DNA of 64,000 nt from Cyclobacterium sp. 1_MG-2023 (GTDB lineage: Bacteria; Bacteroidota; Bacteroidia; Cytophagales; Cyclobacteriaceae): assembly GCF_030546805.1 (NCBI RefSeq), contig NZ_JAUOPC010000002.1, positions 310,001 to 374,000 on the forward strand. Direction: 5' to 3'. Every line of letters starts with the position of its first letter. Positions within the stretch are counted from its first letter, which is position 1. The position numbers were made by a program, and so were the translations under genes. Positions 45,826-55,928 of this stretch are shown here, piece after piece. The notes under the pieces were generated by a model. It was not told the DNA's origin, made no database searches, and saw only the letters and a program-made list of their open reading frames with translations.

Positions 45826-47004
45826 ATGAGAAGTTTTTTGTTATTGCTTGCCGTTTTTAGTTCATTTTCATTAAATGCCCAGCAAATTTTACCGGAAAAT
45901 TGGGACCCTGTTGCCCAAGGAAATACAGTGCTTGATCGATTGGTAAAGGTTACTGCCCCCGAAGTCAAGGGAGCGCATGATGCTGAATTTGTAATGGTAG
46001 GTGATTACGCTTATATCGTGGCTGAGGTCAATGACCTGAAGGCCGGAGAAAGTGGGAATTGGACTTTTATATATTCGGCCATGTCCATTGTAAACCTGAA
46101 AACCATGGACGTTGAGGAAATCATTCCCTTTGCACGAAGTGAACAGCAATTCGCCAATGTCAGCCTACCGGAAGGGCAATGCTGGATACCCCGGATTATT
46201 CAGAAGGATAAGAAAACGCTTCGCATTTACTTTGTCAATGAACGTTCCGGAGATAATCCGCACTCACAGGTTTGGTACATTGATTATAATTTGCGCTCAG
46301 GAAGCTTTTCTAAGAAGGTTTACAAAGTAAAAATCAAAACAGCCGCAGGCAAACTGGATTTCACCACTGAAAACTTTTATAGGGATGCCAAAGCCCATGG
46401 CTTTAATAAAATGCCGGTTGGATACGGTGCCTACCTCTTTGACTCCTTCAAAGAATTTGACGGGAAAACCTATATTACCTTGAACAACTTTCCCGGGAAG
46501 CAAAATGCCTTGGCAGTAGCCAATAAAAAACTGGATACCTTTGAAGTGCTAGGTCATTTCAATGAACCGCAATCAGCGAATTTGTCTGAATCTTCTGTCA
46601 ACCGCCTTCCTGATGGTACATGGATGGCCATTTGTCGTAGGGATGAGGGAGATAGGAATTACTACATCAGCTATAGCAAAGACGGCCATGACTGGACCAT
46701 CGGTAAACCAATTCCTTCCATTCCAAATGGGACAAGTTCAAAGCCTACATTTGATTATTTCGATGGAATCTATTATTTAGGCTGGCAGGAAGCTAGCCAG
46801 GTGGATGGCGTTTCTCGCAGTGTTTTTAATATTGATGTCTCTCGTGACGGGAAAGAATGGGAACGTAAATACAGTTTTAGGACTACTAAATCTTTTCAGT
46901 ATCCAAGTTTCGCTAAACATGACAATAGCATCTGGCTTATCACAACACAGGGCGATTTCTCAGCTAGCCGTAAAGAGCGGATTATGTTTGGGAAACTGGA
47001 GTAA
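45826..47004 (+). CDS. Secreted BNR/sialidase-like beta-propeller protein
   Basis: A 392-aa exported protein (signal peptide MRSFLLLLAVFSSFSLNAQ). The body has repeated beta-propeller phrases such as GTWMAICRRDEGDRNYYISYSKDGHDWTIG (Asp-box-like SxDGxxW) and FNIDVSRDGKEWERKYSF (a second S-x-D-G-x-x-W). This is the sialidase/BNR architecture; whether the catalytic sialidase residues are present cannot be decided by eye. I use the ATG at 45826, giving a clean signal peptide; the longer frame from 45784 would precede it by 14 residues. It converges with the cyanophycinase-like gene. Confidence 0.75.
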   Translation: MRSFLLLLAVFSSFSLNAQQILPENWDPVAQGNTVLDRLVKVTAPEVKGAHDAEFVMVGDYAYIVAEVNDLKAGESGNWTFIYSAMSIVNLKTMDVEEIIPFARSEQQFANVSLPEGQCWIPRIIQKDKKTLRIYFVNERSGDNPHSQVWYIDYNLRSGSFSKKVYKVKIKTAAGKLDFTTENFYRDAKAHGFNKMPVGYGAYLFDSFKEFDGKTYITLNNFPGKQNALAVANKKLDTFEVLGHFNEPQSANLSESSVNRLPDGTWMAICRRDEGDRNYYISYSKDGHDWTIGKPIPSIPNGTSSKPTFDYFDGIYYLGWQEASQVDGVSRSVFNIDVSRDGKEWERKYSFRTTKSFQYPSFAKHDNSIWLITTQGDFSASRKERIMFGKLE

Positions 47005-47014
47005 AAAGTCAGGC

Positions 47015-48166
47015 CTAATCTAACTTTTCCCATGTGGTGCTTCCATGCTGATAATAATGGAAGCGATCGATGGACCCGAATTTATTTTGCTCAAAATAGA
47101 AGACGGCATTTGCATGGGGTCTGAAGAAAGTATGGTCATGGTCACGGTGGACAGGGTAGATTGCCCCGTTCCAAGATTGTTCAAATAATAGTTGTTCGCC
47201 TTCGGTACGTACGGTGATACGTATATCCGTTCCATATTCAAGTCCTTCAAGCTGTTGGTAAACTCCTTCCAATGACTGAAGCAATTCACCGTGAGCAGGT
47301 GCTTCTTGGCGATCTTCAGGAAAGATTACCTTTTGTCTGTCTGTATCGTACTCAAGATTTGCTTCTAATAGGTAAAACTGTTCTACCCCCGGAGGCAAAT
47401 GATAAATGGTGTCTCGTTCTGCGGACCAGCGACTGCCGTCATAGATACTTACATAGCCCTTTCCTACGACTTTAAACCTTCCATTGCTGTAGACAATTCC
47501 TGTGTTTTCTTCGATCCCAATGCCAAGCAGATCAGGGAACTTCCTTTTGATTTCAAACATGTCAAACTGCCTGTTTCTTGCCAAATGGTGTTGGTCAATG
47601 GCAATGGATTTGATCAGGCCAAAACCTTTGGGATAGTCTCCTATCATTACAGTATGATCTACCGAATCACCTCTAACAAGTAGAGAGCCCATGATAGAGG
47701 CTCCGGCAGAAGTTCCTGCAATTGTTTTTCCTGCCATGTAAATTGATTGTAGGGAATTGACCAGCCGAGTACCTAGGTAGGTTTTGGCAAGTCGCCATTG
47801 TCTGCCTCCTGTAATCCATACAGCGTCTGCATTTAGAACTAGGTCATTTAAAGCGTCTCCATTGGCCATTTCCCTGCTTCTGGTATGGAGAATGGTGATG
47901 TCTTTAAATCCAAAATCCAGAAAAGGCTTTTTTATCCGTTCGAGATCATTATCCGTAGCCAGCAATTTATCCTCCATGGCCGAAGGGATGATAATAAGCT
48001 TGCTTTCAAGTCCACCTGCTAATCCTGAAAACTGTGTTAAAAAGTATGCATTGGTGCAGTCTCCACCCATGACCAGTAAATTACCGGTTTTATCATCAGC
48101 TTGCTGTGCTTGCGCAAAAGACAATAAAGATAGGGAAAGCAAGCTGAGTAAAATTTTAGTATTCAA
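47015..48166 (-). CDS. Cyanophycinase-like secreted peptidase (S51 family)
   Basis: A 383-aa protein with signal peptide (to SFAQAQ). The first ~270 residues match the S51/cyanophycinase class-I-glutamine-amidotransferase-like fold: LLVMGGDCTNAYF, AVWITGGRQWRLAKTYLG, and the nucleophile elbow IAGTSAGASIMG (Ser153). Then HHLARNRQFDMFEIKRKFPDLLGIGIEE. Cyanophycinases cut beta-aspartyl-arginine polymers; exported relatives probably act on other isoaspartyl peptides. The last ~100 residues form an extra domain (YQQLEGLEYGTDIRITVRTEG) that I do not recognise. Confidence 0.85.
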   Translation of the reverse strand: MNTKILLSLLSLSLLSFAQAQQADDKTGNLLVMGGDCTNAYFLTQFSGLAGGLESKLIIIPSAMEDKLLATDNDLERIKKPFLDFGFKDITILHTRSREMANGDALNDLVLNADAVWITGGRQWRLAKTYLGTRLVNSLQSIYMAGKTIAGTSAGASIMGSLLVRGDSVDHTVMIGDYPKGFGLIKSIAIDQHHLARNRQFDMFEIKRKFPDLLGIGIEENTGIVYSNGRFKVVGKGYVSIYDGSRWSAERDTIYHLPPGVEQFYLLEANLEYDTDRQKVIFPEDRQEAPAHGELLQSLEGVYQQLEGLEYGTDIRITVRTEGEQLLFEQSWNGAIYPVHRDHDHTFFRPHANAVFYFEQNKFGSIDRFHYYQHGSTTWEKLD

Positions 48167-48260
48167 TAGATTATTGTTTTGGCAGAAGGCGTTAATTTCT
48201 ATTAAGGGAAGTCAATTACCGGCTTCTCTTTTACAGGTGAAATGGTTTCAATAGCTATGC

Positions 48261-51200
48261 TCAGGTAGCAGAAGGAACATTGGCTGCCTGGTTTATACGG
48301 CCAATTGGATTGGTTGTTTTTTTAAAATGCAATTCGGGCAGGACGATCAATATTTCTTCCTCAGTTTCTTCTTCTTCCCAATATACGATAAAGTTTACAT
48401 GTACTGAGGCAAGTTGGTATCCCCGCTTTTCCAGGTCCTCCAGTTGCCCTTTGAATTTTTTCGAAAACTTTAAGATGGGTTGGTTTTCTTGGTCGAAGCA
48501 TGCCCCCTCCTTTGCCTGTAGTTCATCACCACTGATTAAAAGGGAAGTTCTGTATTGAGTATATTTGAAAAAACTCAACCAGACATCTTTATAGCTGAGT
48601 TGCATCACCATAATGTCCGGTTCAGGCCAATGGGCGGAGTCTGTCACTTTGATCAGATCGTCAACGATAATATTGTCTAGAAAATCCCCTTTTAAATGAA
48701 TGGACAGCTGCTGTTTGGCCCTTGTCATGGCGACATACAATAGCCTGATGTCCTCATCTTGTAACCGACTTACGTTTTGTAGGAGTAAAAAGACATTGTC
48801 AAATTCCTTACCTTTGGCTTTGTGAATGGTCGAAACCAAGATGGTGTCTCCATTGTCGGATATGAAATCTTCTAGCTTTGACTCCCTGAGGAAGAGTTCC
48901 AAATCAGTTTTGTACTTTCTTTTAGGGTGGGAAGCTTCAAATTCCTTAATCAGGTTAATGCATACTTCAATTTTCGAACTTTTTTTGTACTTCCGCCACA
49001 ACGCCTTTTTGGCTTGGGTCCATAGTTCTTCATGAATCACATATACCTCTTCCGTTAACTCCAAGTGATTGACGAAATAACGAAGCTCCACAAGGTTGTA
49101 TAAATTAAAGGCATCATTGGTCTGAATTAACTTGGCAGGGAACTTGTGCTTGAGCAATAAACCGGTGATTTGCAATGCTTCATCATTTGATCTGGTTAAT
49201 ACGCAGGTGCTTCCTTTGAGCTCTGTACTCATGATGTCATTTACCAAGGGAGAAATCAGGTGCTGTCCCCGGTGCTTTACCAGTTTTATATTTCCATTTT
49301 TTTGGGAAACGGCTTTTATTGGATTGGTTTTTAACCTGTTTTGAAGTCTTCCAATAAACTGATTGGTGAAGTTAACGAGGTTTCCTTGACTCCTGTAGTT
49401 TTCTATCAATTCATATTTAACGGCCTGTTTTTTATGGATAAATTGTTCCAGGTATTTAGCATTGGCACCTCGAAATTCGAAAATATTCTGGTCATCATCT
49501 CCCACAGCAATCACTCTCATTTCTTCATTTTGCTCCATCAAGGCCTTGATCAAAGCAAATTCATCGGCATCCATATCCTGAGCTTCATCTATCACCAAAA
49601 CTGTCTTGGTAATTCGGTTGGCTTCCACTTCTCCACCGGTTATTTTCTCTACTGTTTTTTTGATGATATCGGTCGATTTGTCCAGGTCGCCAATTTTGCC
49701 CAGCAAGTCAAAGCAATAGGAGTGAAAGGTTTTTATCTCGATAAAATTGGCTGCATTGCCGATTAGCTTGAGTAGTCTTTGTTTGAATTCTGACGCTGCT
49801 GCCCTTGAAAAAGTAACCATAAGTAATTGTTCATGTTTTACATCCTCCATCAACAGTAAAGAAGCCAACTTATGAACCAAAACTCTGGTTTTCCCACTTC
49901 CCGGACCGGCCGCAACTACGATATTATTGGACTGATTGTCTTTGATTATTTTCAATTGACGGGGAGAAAGTTCGCCAAAAAGTTGGCGGAATTTGCCGGG
50001 TGTGATGTTTCTTTTGATTTCATTTTGTCGGCTTCCCTTGAAATACTTGTTTAAAAAAACGCTGTAATTCAATTGGAAATAATCTTCGGCAAATTGTAAG
50101 GCTTCCTGGTAGTCACTCAGCATTCTTTTGGCATATTCTCCTACAATATGAATCTGCTGTACCTTGTTTTCATAAAATTGATTCAACTTTTGGTAATCAT
50201 CGACCTTGTACCGGATTTTATTGTCCTGTTCAATTCTCTCGATGGTCAATTGGTTGTAGACCACCATAAATCCACCTTCAATTTTTAGAGCTTCAATTCT
50301 CGATAAATAGAAAAGGGTTTCCTCAATGTCATCAGCTGTGATAGGAAGCTTAAAAAGTAGGGATGAATTTTCGTAGGCCTCCTTTAGTTCCTGCACCGAA
50401 AACTCGATCAGGATCTGAGCTTTGTTTTGTTCTTCTTCAGGGGCTTTTGATAGGGCTCTCGAATGTAAAAAATTGATGATGAAGACGGCCAGTTCATGTC
50501 GTTTTTTTAGTTTTTCACCTAGTTTTTTCTTTGGCTGAATGCAAATTATTGCCATGTGAGACCGGGAAAAACTCAAGGCCTTCCTTTTGATCCAATTTTT
50601 AATTGCCCAGAAATTAATTAGCGTTTTGATTTTATAAGGGCTAACATCTTTACAGCCATTTTCTTCAGCTGCCTCATTCAATGCTTTTATTTGAAAGGGC
50701 CTCTCTTCTTCCCGGAAGGTAGAGAGAAGGAAATTTTCAATACGGGCAAAAGCTTCTACTATTGCGAGTGAGCGGTTTTTGTTTTCTCCATTTTTTATGA
50801 AGGCTGTTAAATCTTTGGAGTCTGCCAAGATGTTTTCTTCTCGGAGTAGGCGGATAATCTGAATGACCTCCCCTTTAACAATCCCCAGATGATCAGAAAT
50901 ATAATCTATGCGTGATTCGGCTTCTTCCTCATTTGAGTGGTTTTTGCTTTTGCTGGAAAAAAGTTTTTTTATTATCCGAATACCGTGTTGTTTCTGTTTA
51001 TCCTTAAATTTTTCAGAAGCATTGATTTTATCGATGGCCTCTTGTGCGTTTTTGGCGAGGATACTGTTGGCGTATATTTTTGGAATATTTTGGCCCCTTT
51101 TGATATAACCGGCCTCCTCCAATGCGGTAATCGCTGTTTTTACGCGAGTCTCTATTTCTTTTATATTGTCATACCAACCCGCTTTTCTGGCAATCTCTAG

Positions 51201-53114
51201 GGCGGAATTGGATACCGTTGACCTAAACCGGGTGATATTTTTAATGGCTCTCCAGACCTGTTGAATTTCTTTTATACTTAATTTGGTCTGATTGAGTAAG
51301 ATAAAATGTTTGCTGAGATCCTCTTCATTGAATAGTACAAAGCAGTCTGCTGAGATATTTTCATCCCTTCCTGCCCGGCCGGCCTCCTGTACATAATTTT
51401 CAAGTGAGTCTGAAATTTCATAATGGACCACCATCCCAACGTCTTTTTTATCGACTCCCATGCCAAATGCAGAGGTGGCAACCATCACCTGGACTGTTCC
51501 ATCGATAAAAGCATCTTGATTTTCGGACTTTTCCTGTTTGTCCATCTTTCCATGGTAAGACCTGGCACTAAAACCATCATTGGTTAAGCGCTCTGCTAAT
51601 ACAAAGGCCTTATGGGTTCTGGAAACATAAATAATTGTAGGGCAATCCTTTTCTTCAATTAAACTCCTTACCGTATTGTATTTTTGTTCCTCGTCTTCCC
51701 TAGGGAAAACCTTATAATGTAAGTTTGTTCTTGAGGTTTTGGAGCTGAATACCTTCAGCTCCAAGGATAGCTTGTCTTGGAAGTAACTGCAGATGTCTTC
51801 AATTACTTTTTGTTTGGCGGTGGCAGTGAAACAAGAAATGGGGATGGGTTCAGCCCTGTTTTTTTTCTTTTGTAGCTCATGAATAAAATCCCCTATATAT
51901 AGATAGTCAACCCTGAAGTCCTGTCCCCAAGAAGAAAAGCAGTGTGCTTCGTCGATTACAAATCGGATGATATTTCTTCCAAGTAAAAGATACTCAATGG
52001 ATTTTGATCGCAAGGATTCCGGAGAAATATAAAGAATAGATGCTGCTCCATTTTCCACCCTTTCAAATGATTTGGCCCTTTCAATAGGGTCTAAAAGCCC
52101 ATTGATGGTAACGGCATCTGTGATGCCATTTCTCTCCAAGTTGTCCACCTGATCTTTCATCAAAGACTGTAAGGGAGAAATTACCACTGTCAAGCCTTTT
52201 GCATTTTCTCCTGCCATCAAAGCAGGAACCTGAAAGGTGATGGACTTGCCTCCTCCGGTAGGGAAAACAGCAAGTATGGATTTGTTGTCTATTGCGGCTT
52301 TTACGGCTTTCTCTTGCAAGGGCTCTTCTCCATAGGTTCTATACGCCTCAAAGCCGAAAAACTTTTTCAACCCCTTATGGATATCCAATGCCTGATCGCA
52401 ATACAGGCATCCGCTCAAACAAGGGTTGTTTTTCAATAGGTACAAAATACTTTCAATGTCCGGGTAATTTTTTATTACCCAGGGAGGGGTTATTGATAGG
52501 CGACTTTTGGTATTGATTAAAGCCAAGCTATAAGCGAGTGCGATTGGGGAGGCTTCAATGAGTTTAGTCAAATTTGCCTCTCGGCAAATATCGTTGTGGA
52601 ATTCTTCTCTGATTAAGCTTTCTACGTCCCATCTTATTTCATTAATGTCCAAAAAAGTAAAAAAGGCCTTAAACTCTGGTTTATGCCAAAGCAACTTATA
52701 ATAAATTTTTTGTAGGGGTTTGCTTAGTTGTTGAAAAGCAGCGACTTCATCATAAAATAGGTCCTTGGCTTTTTTGGAGTCATTTAAGGGGTTGTTTTTA
52801 TCTTCTGTTTGAAGCTTATCGTCTTTTACAAGCGCATGGTAGGGTCTTTTGGGAAAAAGTAAAGGGGAGAGGTATAAGGTGTCAATAATTTTTGAAGGGT
52901 CAAAACTTAGGTCATTGAGCACCCTGCGAATGTATTTTAAATCATGCTTGATAATATTATGTCCACAGATATAATGAGAGCCCTTAATAAATGCCATAAA
53001 ATCGCTCAAGGAAGGGGAATGAAAAACCTCGCCATTGCTTTTAACACTTCCTATGTCAAGCACTTTTTGGGTTTTTACAGCTATTTCAGTATCTATGAAA
53101 GCTATTGATTTCAT
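48261..53114 (-). CDS. DEDD exonuclease - RecQ helicase - UvrD-type helicase fusion
   Basis: A single 1617-aa frame. Residues 1-130: DEDD exonuclease (FIDTE with D8 and E10; GHNIIKHD at 51-58; YHALVKDD then NDSKKAKD). Residues ~255-600: RecQ (FPTGGGKS 284-291, DEAH 388-391, QEAGRAGRD ~576). Residues ~600-1040: RQC/winged-helix-like middle part. Residues ~1050-1480: superfamily 1 helicase (AAGPGSGKT 1068-1076, DEAQD 1176-1180, VGDDDQNIFEFRGA, STIHKAKGKEFD, LYVAMTRAK). A cysteine trio C232-x3-C236-x2-C239 precedes RecQ. The protein combines 3'-5' nuclease with two motors, fit for DNA-end processing or defence. All key residues appear intact. It stands alone as a unit. Confidence 0.92.
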   Translation of the reverse strand: MKSIAFIDTEIAVKTQKVLDIGSVKSNGEVFHSPSLSDFMAFIKGSHYICGHNIIKHDLKYIRRVLNDLSFDPSKIIDTLYLSPLLFPKRPYHALVKDDKLQTEDKNNPLNDSKKAKDLFYDEVAAFQQLSKPLQKIYYKLLWHKPEFKAFFTFLDINEIRWDVESLIREEFHNDICREANLTKLIEASPIALAYSLALINTKSRLSITPPWVIKNYPDIESILYLLKNNPCLSGCLYCDQALDIHKGLKKFFGFEAYRTYGEEPLQEKAVKAAIDNKSILAVFPTGGGKSITFQVPALMAGENAKGLTVVISPLQSLMKDQVDNLERNGITDAVTINGLLDPIERAKSFERVENGAASILYISPESLRSKSIEYLLLGRNIIRFVIDEAHCFSSWGQDFRVDYLYIGDFIHELQKKKNRAEPIPISCFTATAKQKVIEDICSYFQDKLSLELKVFSSKTSRTNLHYKVFPREDEEQKYNTVRSLIEEKDCPTIIYVSRTHKAFVLAERLTNDGFSARSYHGKMDKQEKSENQDAFIDGTVQVMVATSAFGMGVDKKDVGMVVHYEISDSLENYVQEAGRAGRDENISADCFVLFNEEDLSKHFILLNQTKLSIKEIQQVWRAIKNITRFRSTVSNSALEIARKAGWYDNIKEIETRVKTAITALEEAGYIKRGQNIPKIYANSILAKNAQEAIDKINASEKFKDKQKQHGIRIIKKLFSSKSKNHSNEEEAESRIDYISDHLGIVKGEVIQIIRLLREENILADSKDLTAFIKNGENKNRSLAIVEAFARIENFLLSTFREEERPFQIKALNEAAEENGCKDVSPYKIKTLINFWAIKNWIKRKALSFSRSHMAIICIQPKKKLGEKLKKRHELAVFIINFLHSRALSKAPEEEQNKAQILIEFSVQELKEAYENSSLLFKLPITADDIEETLFYLSRIEALKIEGGFMVVYNQLTIERIEQDNKIRYKVDDYQKLNQFYENKVQQIHIVGEYAKRMLSDYQEALQFAEDYFQLNYSVFLNKYFKGSRQNEIKRNITPGKFRQLFGELSPRQLKIIKDNQSNNIVVAAGPGSGKTRVLVHKLASLLLMEDVKHEQLLMVTFSRAAASEFKQRLLKLIGNAANFIEIKTFHSYCFDLLGKIGDLDKSTDIIKKTVEKITGGEVEANRITKTVLVIDEAQDMDADEFALIKALMEQNEEMRVIAVGDDDQNIFEFRGANAKYLEQFIHKKQAVKYELIENYRSQGNLVNFTNQFIGRLQNRLKTNPIKAVSQKNGNIKLVKHRGQHLISPLVNDIMSTELKGSTCVLTRSNDEALQITGLLLKHKFPAKLIQTNDAFNLYNLVELRYFVNHLELTEEVYVIHEELWTQAKKALWRKYKKSSKIEVCINLIKEFEASHPKRKYKTDLELFLRESKLEDFISDNGDTILVSTIHKAKGKEFDNVFLLLQNVSRLQDEDIRLLYVAMTRAKQQLSIHLKGDFLDNIIVDDLIKVTDSAHWPEPDIMVMQLSYKDVWLSFFKYTQYRTSLLISGDELQAKEGACFDQENQPILKFSKKFKGQLEDLEKRGYQLASVHVNFIVYWEEEETEEEILIVLPELHFKKTTNPIGRINQAANVPSAT

Positions 53115-53300
53115 GATTGATTAATCGTAGAAATAAATTTAGGCTATGTTTTGGTCTATTAATGTTTTAGCTAAGATAAGAATATTTGCCGGGTTTGGTG
53201 AGGGTTAGTATTTGGGAATTATATTCTTGTTAAGTATTGATTTTATAATGAATTGTTCTGTGAAATGGTTTTGGAGGAATGGATGTTTGAAAGGGAGTAG

Positions 53301-53335
53301 AAAAAAAGGCCGTAACACAAATGAATCACGGCCCT
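53301..53335 (-). terminator. Rho-independent terminator after the thioredoxin-like gene
   Basis: On the minus strand GGGCCGTGA pairs with TTACGGCC and is followed by seven T residues, shortly after the stop of the downstream-facing gene. Confidence 0.8.
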
Positions 53336-53352
53336 TATTCATTAACTTTTAG

Positions 53353-54141
53353 CTATAGCTTCTCAATAACGGAATTGATTAAATCAGTTGTGGTACTGTA
53401 ATCTTCATCATTTTCTTTGGCGATTTCTATGGCCTCTTTAGCAACTTTTAGAGATTTTGTATAATCTCCGGTTTTAAAAAGTAAAGCCGCATAAGTATCT
53501 GTATTGGAATAGTTTTTATTCAGTTCAATTGAACGGATTACCCATTCTTTTGCCTCTTCCAATTTGCTCTCATCGTCTTCATTTTTGTAATAGGCCCAGG
53601 CCAAAGAATTTAAATCATTTGCGCTGTCCCATACAAAATTAATGTCATCAATACGGCCTGTTTGTATCATTCGATAGGGGTAAACGGAATAACTTACCAG
53701 CGCATCCGAAATATTGCCATCAGTTAAATAAAGTATCAGCGGGGCAGAGCTTACATTGAAGACATTATCAAAGCCTTTTTCATCCTCCCCTATATTTGCA
53801 TGGAAGTTTAGGGCTTTTCTCCAATCATCGTGGTAGCCTTCATTTAAAACTTCCTCTCGGTTTTCTTCATTGTCTACATTGATGGTGATAAGGTTCATCA
53901 TGGACATGTCACAATCCAAGTATCGGTTGATCAAGCTTATACAGGGAAAACACCATTTTCCACTCCAGGTAATGACAACGGTTGGCAACTCTTTGTCCAG
54001 ATCATAGGTTTCAAAGATATCGCCAAAGCTAATGGTTTCATCGTTTTCTAGATCTGTAATATTAACATCTATCTGCCCGTATAAGGGCTTTGAAACAATT
54101 ATTAAAGAAAAAAACAGAAGTGTAAATGTAACTTTTTTCAT
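53353..54141 (-). CDS. Exported thioredoxin-fold protein with TPR tail
   Basis: A 262-aa protein: signal peptide ending SKPLYGQ, then a thioredoxin-like domain with VVITWSGKWCFPCISLINRYLD (C-x-x-C redox motif WCFPC), LITINVDNEEN and NVSSAPLILYLTDGN (the cis-proline loop). The C-terminal ~90 residues are TPR-like (NSLAWAYYKNEDDESKLEEAKEW, DTYAALLFKTGDYTKSLKVAKEA). It probably acts as a TlpA/ResA-like thiol-disulfide oxidoreductase in the periplasm. Single gene with its own terminator. Confidence 0.82.
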   Translation of the reverse strand: MKKVTFTLLFFSLIIVSKPLYGQIDVNITDLENDETISFGDIFETYDLDKELPTVVITWSGKWCFPCISLINRYLDCDMSMMNLITINVDNEENREEVLNEGYHDDWRKALNFHANIGEDEKGFDNVFNVSSAPLILYLTDGNISDALVSYSVYPYRMIQTGRIDDINFVWDSANDLNSLAWAYYKNEDDESKLEEAKEWVIRSIELNKNYSNTDTYAALLFKTGDYTKSLKVAKEAIEIAKENDEDYSTTTDLINSVIEKL

Positions 54142-54440
54142 AGGTGTTGAATTGTTATTAGGTGATAAAAATTGTTGTTATAAGAAAAATTTATCTTGAC
54201 AAGGTTATGGCCTATCCCTAGGATAGACGGATTAAATTGGGTCAAAAATATTTACCTGAATCTTAAAAAAGTAAGTTCATGGATGAAGTACAAAGGATTG
54301 GCCTTTTTCAATAATTAGGACGCCCATCTAAGAGGGCACAAATTACTATTTTCTATTTATCTGGAAAATAATTTTATTTAATATATTCCTCCCCAAGAGA
54401 AAATTTTGCATTTAATACCTACTCAATACAGTTTTTAAAC

Positions 54441-55760
54441 TTATGTTTTCAGGTAGAGCGCCTTTCTTTTTGCAAATTCCCGGGCCCCCAAGCCAAGAAA
54501 AGCATAAAGCACCATAATGGCCAGCATCTGCTCCCAATTGTTTGTCATTTCATAATACAAAATCATTAAACCACCTATACCAAGTCCAACAATAGAGAGC
54601 AGGGTAATAAAAGTGGAGGACTTGGTTTGCTTTCTTATTTTATAATTGGCAATACCCATTAAAAAAGAAACCAATAAGAAAGTTACACTGCCAAACTCCA
54701 GAATCAATTGCAAACCACCTATGGTGATTAAGAGACTGGAAATGATGGCCATGGCTATTATGGCATTTTTTGGAATATTATTTTCCCTATGGGACAGGAT
54801 ATGAGGAAAAAAACCATCCTTAGCAATGACAGCCATTTGGCGTGATGAGCCAAAAAGCGTTCCACTAATCGCACTGCTAGTGGCTAGGATAGCCCCTAGA
54901 ATTACAAGATTAGCGCCTATTTTACCTAAGATACTTTCAGCTCCGGCCGCAAGGGCAAACTCCTTATTATTGATAATTTCTTCAGAAGGAATGGCAAATA
55001 AAGCCCCCATAGAGATGACTAGGTAGATCAACACCGCCAAGATGATGGCACTGTAAATGGCTCTAGGGATATTTTTATCCGGTTGATTCATTTCATTTAC
55101 CGCATTGATAACCAATTGAAAGCCTTCATAGGCGACAAAGGTGAGGGAGGCAACAATAATAATAGAAAATACATTTGCATTTTCAGCGTCTAAAGCCATG
55201 ATTTCCAAAAATGTTTCTACATCTGTTGTGCCATGATAAATCAAAACAAAAGAGATTATCGATAAAACGATGAGCTTGGTATACACCATAAGGTCTTCAA
55301 TTTTCCCCATACCGTTTACACTCCAAACATTGATCAAGGTGAAAAGGCCAATGACAGCAATTGCGACTCCTTTTCGCATGATGATGTTTTCCGCAAAGTC
55401 GGTGCTACTTAGGGCGTAAGAAGAAAAAGTATAGGCATACAACGCCAGGGTACTGATGTATCCAAAGATGATAAACCAACCTATGGCAGATGCAGAAAAA
55501 TTAGAACCGGGATAAGTCCGTTTAAAAAAGGAGTAGGTGGCTCCTTCATCTTTATAATAGGTGCCGAGTTTTACATAGGAATAAGCAGCCAAGCCTGCTA
55601 TTACACCCCCAACTGCAATTGCAATGGGAGTTAAATTCCCAATCAATGCTACTGAAATACCAAGAATGGTAAAAATACCGCCTCCCACCATGCCGCCCAA
55701 GGCTATGGCAATTAATTCAACAAGGCCGAGGTTTTTATTTCTATTTCTATGTTGTGTCAT
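54441..55760 (-). CDS. APC-family amino acid permease
   Basis: A 439-aa membrane transporter with about 12 hydrophobic helices. TM1 carries the APC substrate motif ELIAIALGGMVGGGIFTILG, with the unwound G-x-G-G-G-I-F; TM6 region FEG appears as SLTFVAYEGFQLVINAVNEM. The family exchanges or symports amino acids or amines. The substrate is not evident. No metabolic partner gene is adjacent; gaps of 170-300 bp on both sides suggest a single-gene unit. Confidence 0.9.
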   Translation of the reverse strand: MTQHRNRNKNLGLVELIAIALGGMVGGGIFTILGISVALIGNLTPIAIAVGGVIAGLAAYSYVKLGTYYKDEGATYSFFKRTYPGSNFSASAIGWFIIFGYISTLALYAYTFSSYALSSTDFAENIIMRKGVAIAVIGLFTLINVWSVNGMGKIEDLMVYTKLIVLSIISFVLIYHGTTDVETFLEIMALDAENANVFSIIIVASLTFVAYEGFQLVINAVNEMNQPDKNIPRAIYSAIILAVLIYLVISMGALFAIPSEEIINNKEFALAAGAESILGKIGANLVILGAILATSSAISGTLFGSSRQMAVIAKDGFFPHILSHRENNIPKNAIIAMAIISSLLITIGGLQLILEFGSVTFLLVSFLMGIANYKIRKQTKSSTFITLLSIVGLGIGGLMILYYEMTNNWEQMLAIMVLYAFLGLGAREFAKRKALYLKT

Positions 55761-55928
55761 TTTTTAAAAGGAGGCTGTTGGCTATTGGAAAAAGAATAGC
55801 TTTTTGATAAAAAGCCTAAATTTAGTAATTCCTAATAGAATTGAAAAACCCTTTGAATTGATTGGCTGATTATGGATTTGTCACCGTAAAAAAAACAGAA
55901 ACTGTGAACTATCCTGACTATAATCTCC

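Noticed and set aside
52390-52425. Radical SAM enzyme from the C-x3-C-x2-C spacing
   Set aside because: The motif lies between a nuclease and a helicase domain with no radical SAM barrel around it.
48261-53114. Artificial fusion of three genes by sequencing error
   Set aside because: The frame is continuous for 1617 codons, with a plausible linker domain between motors and no stop or composition break.
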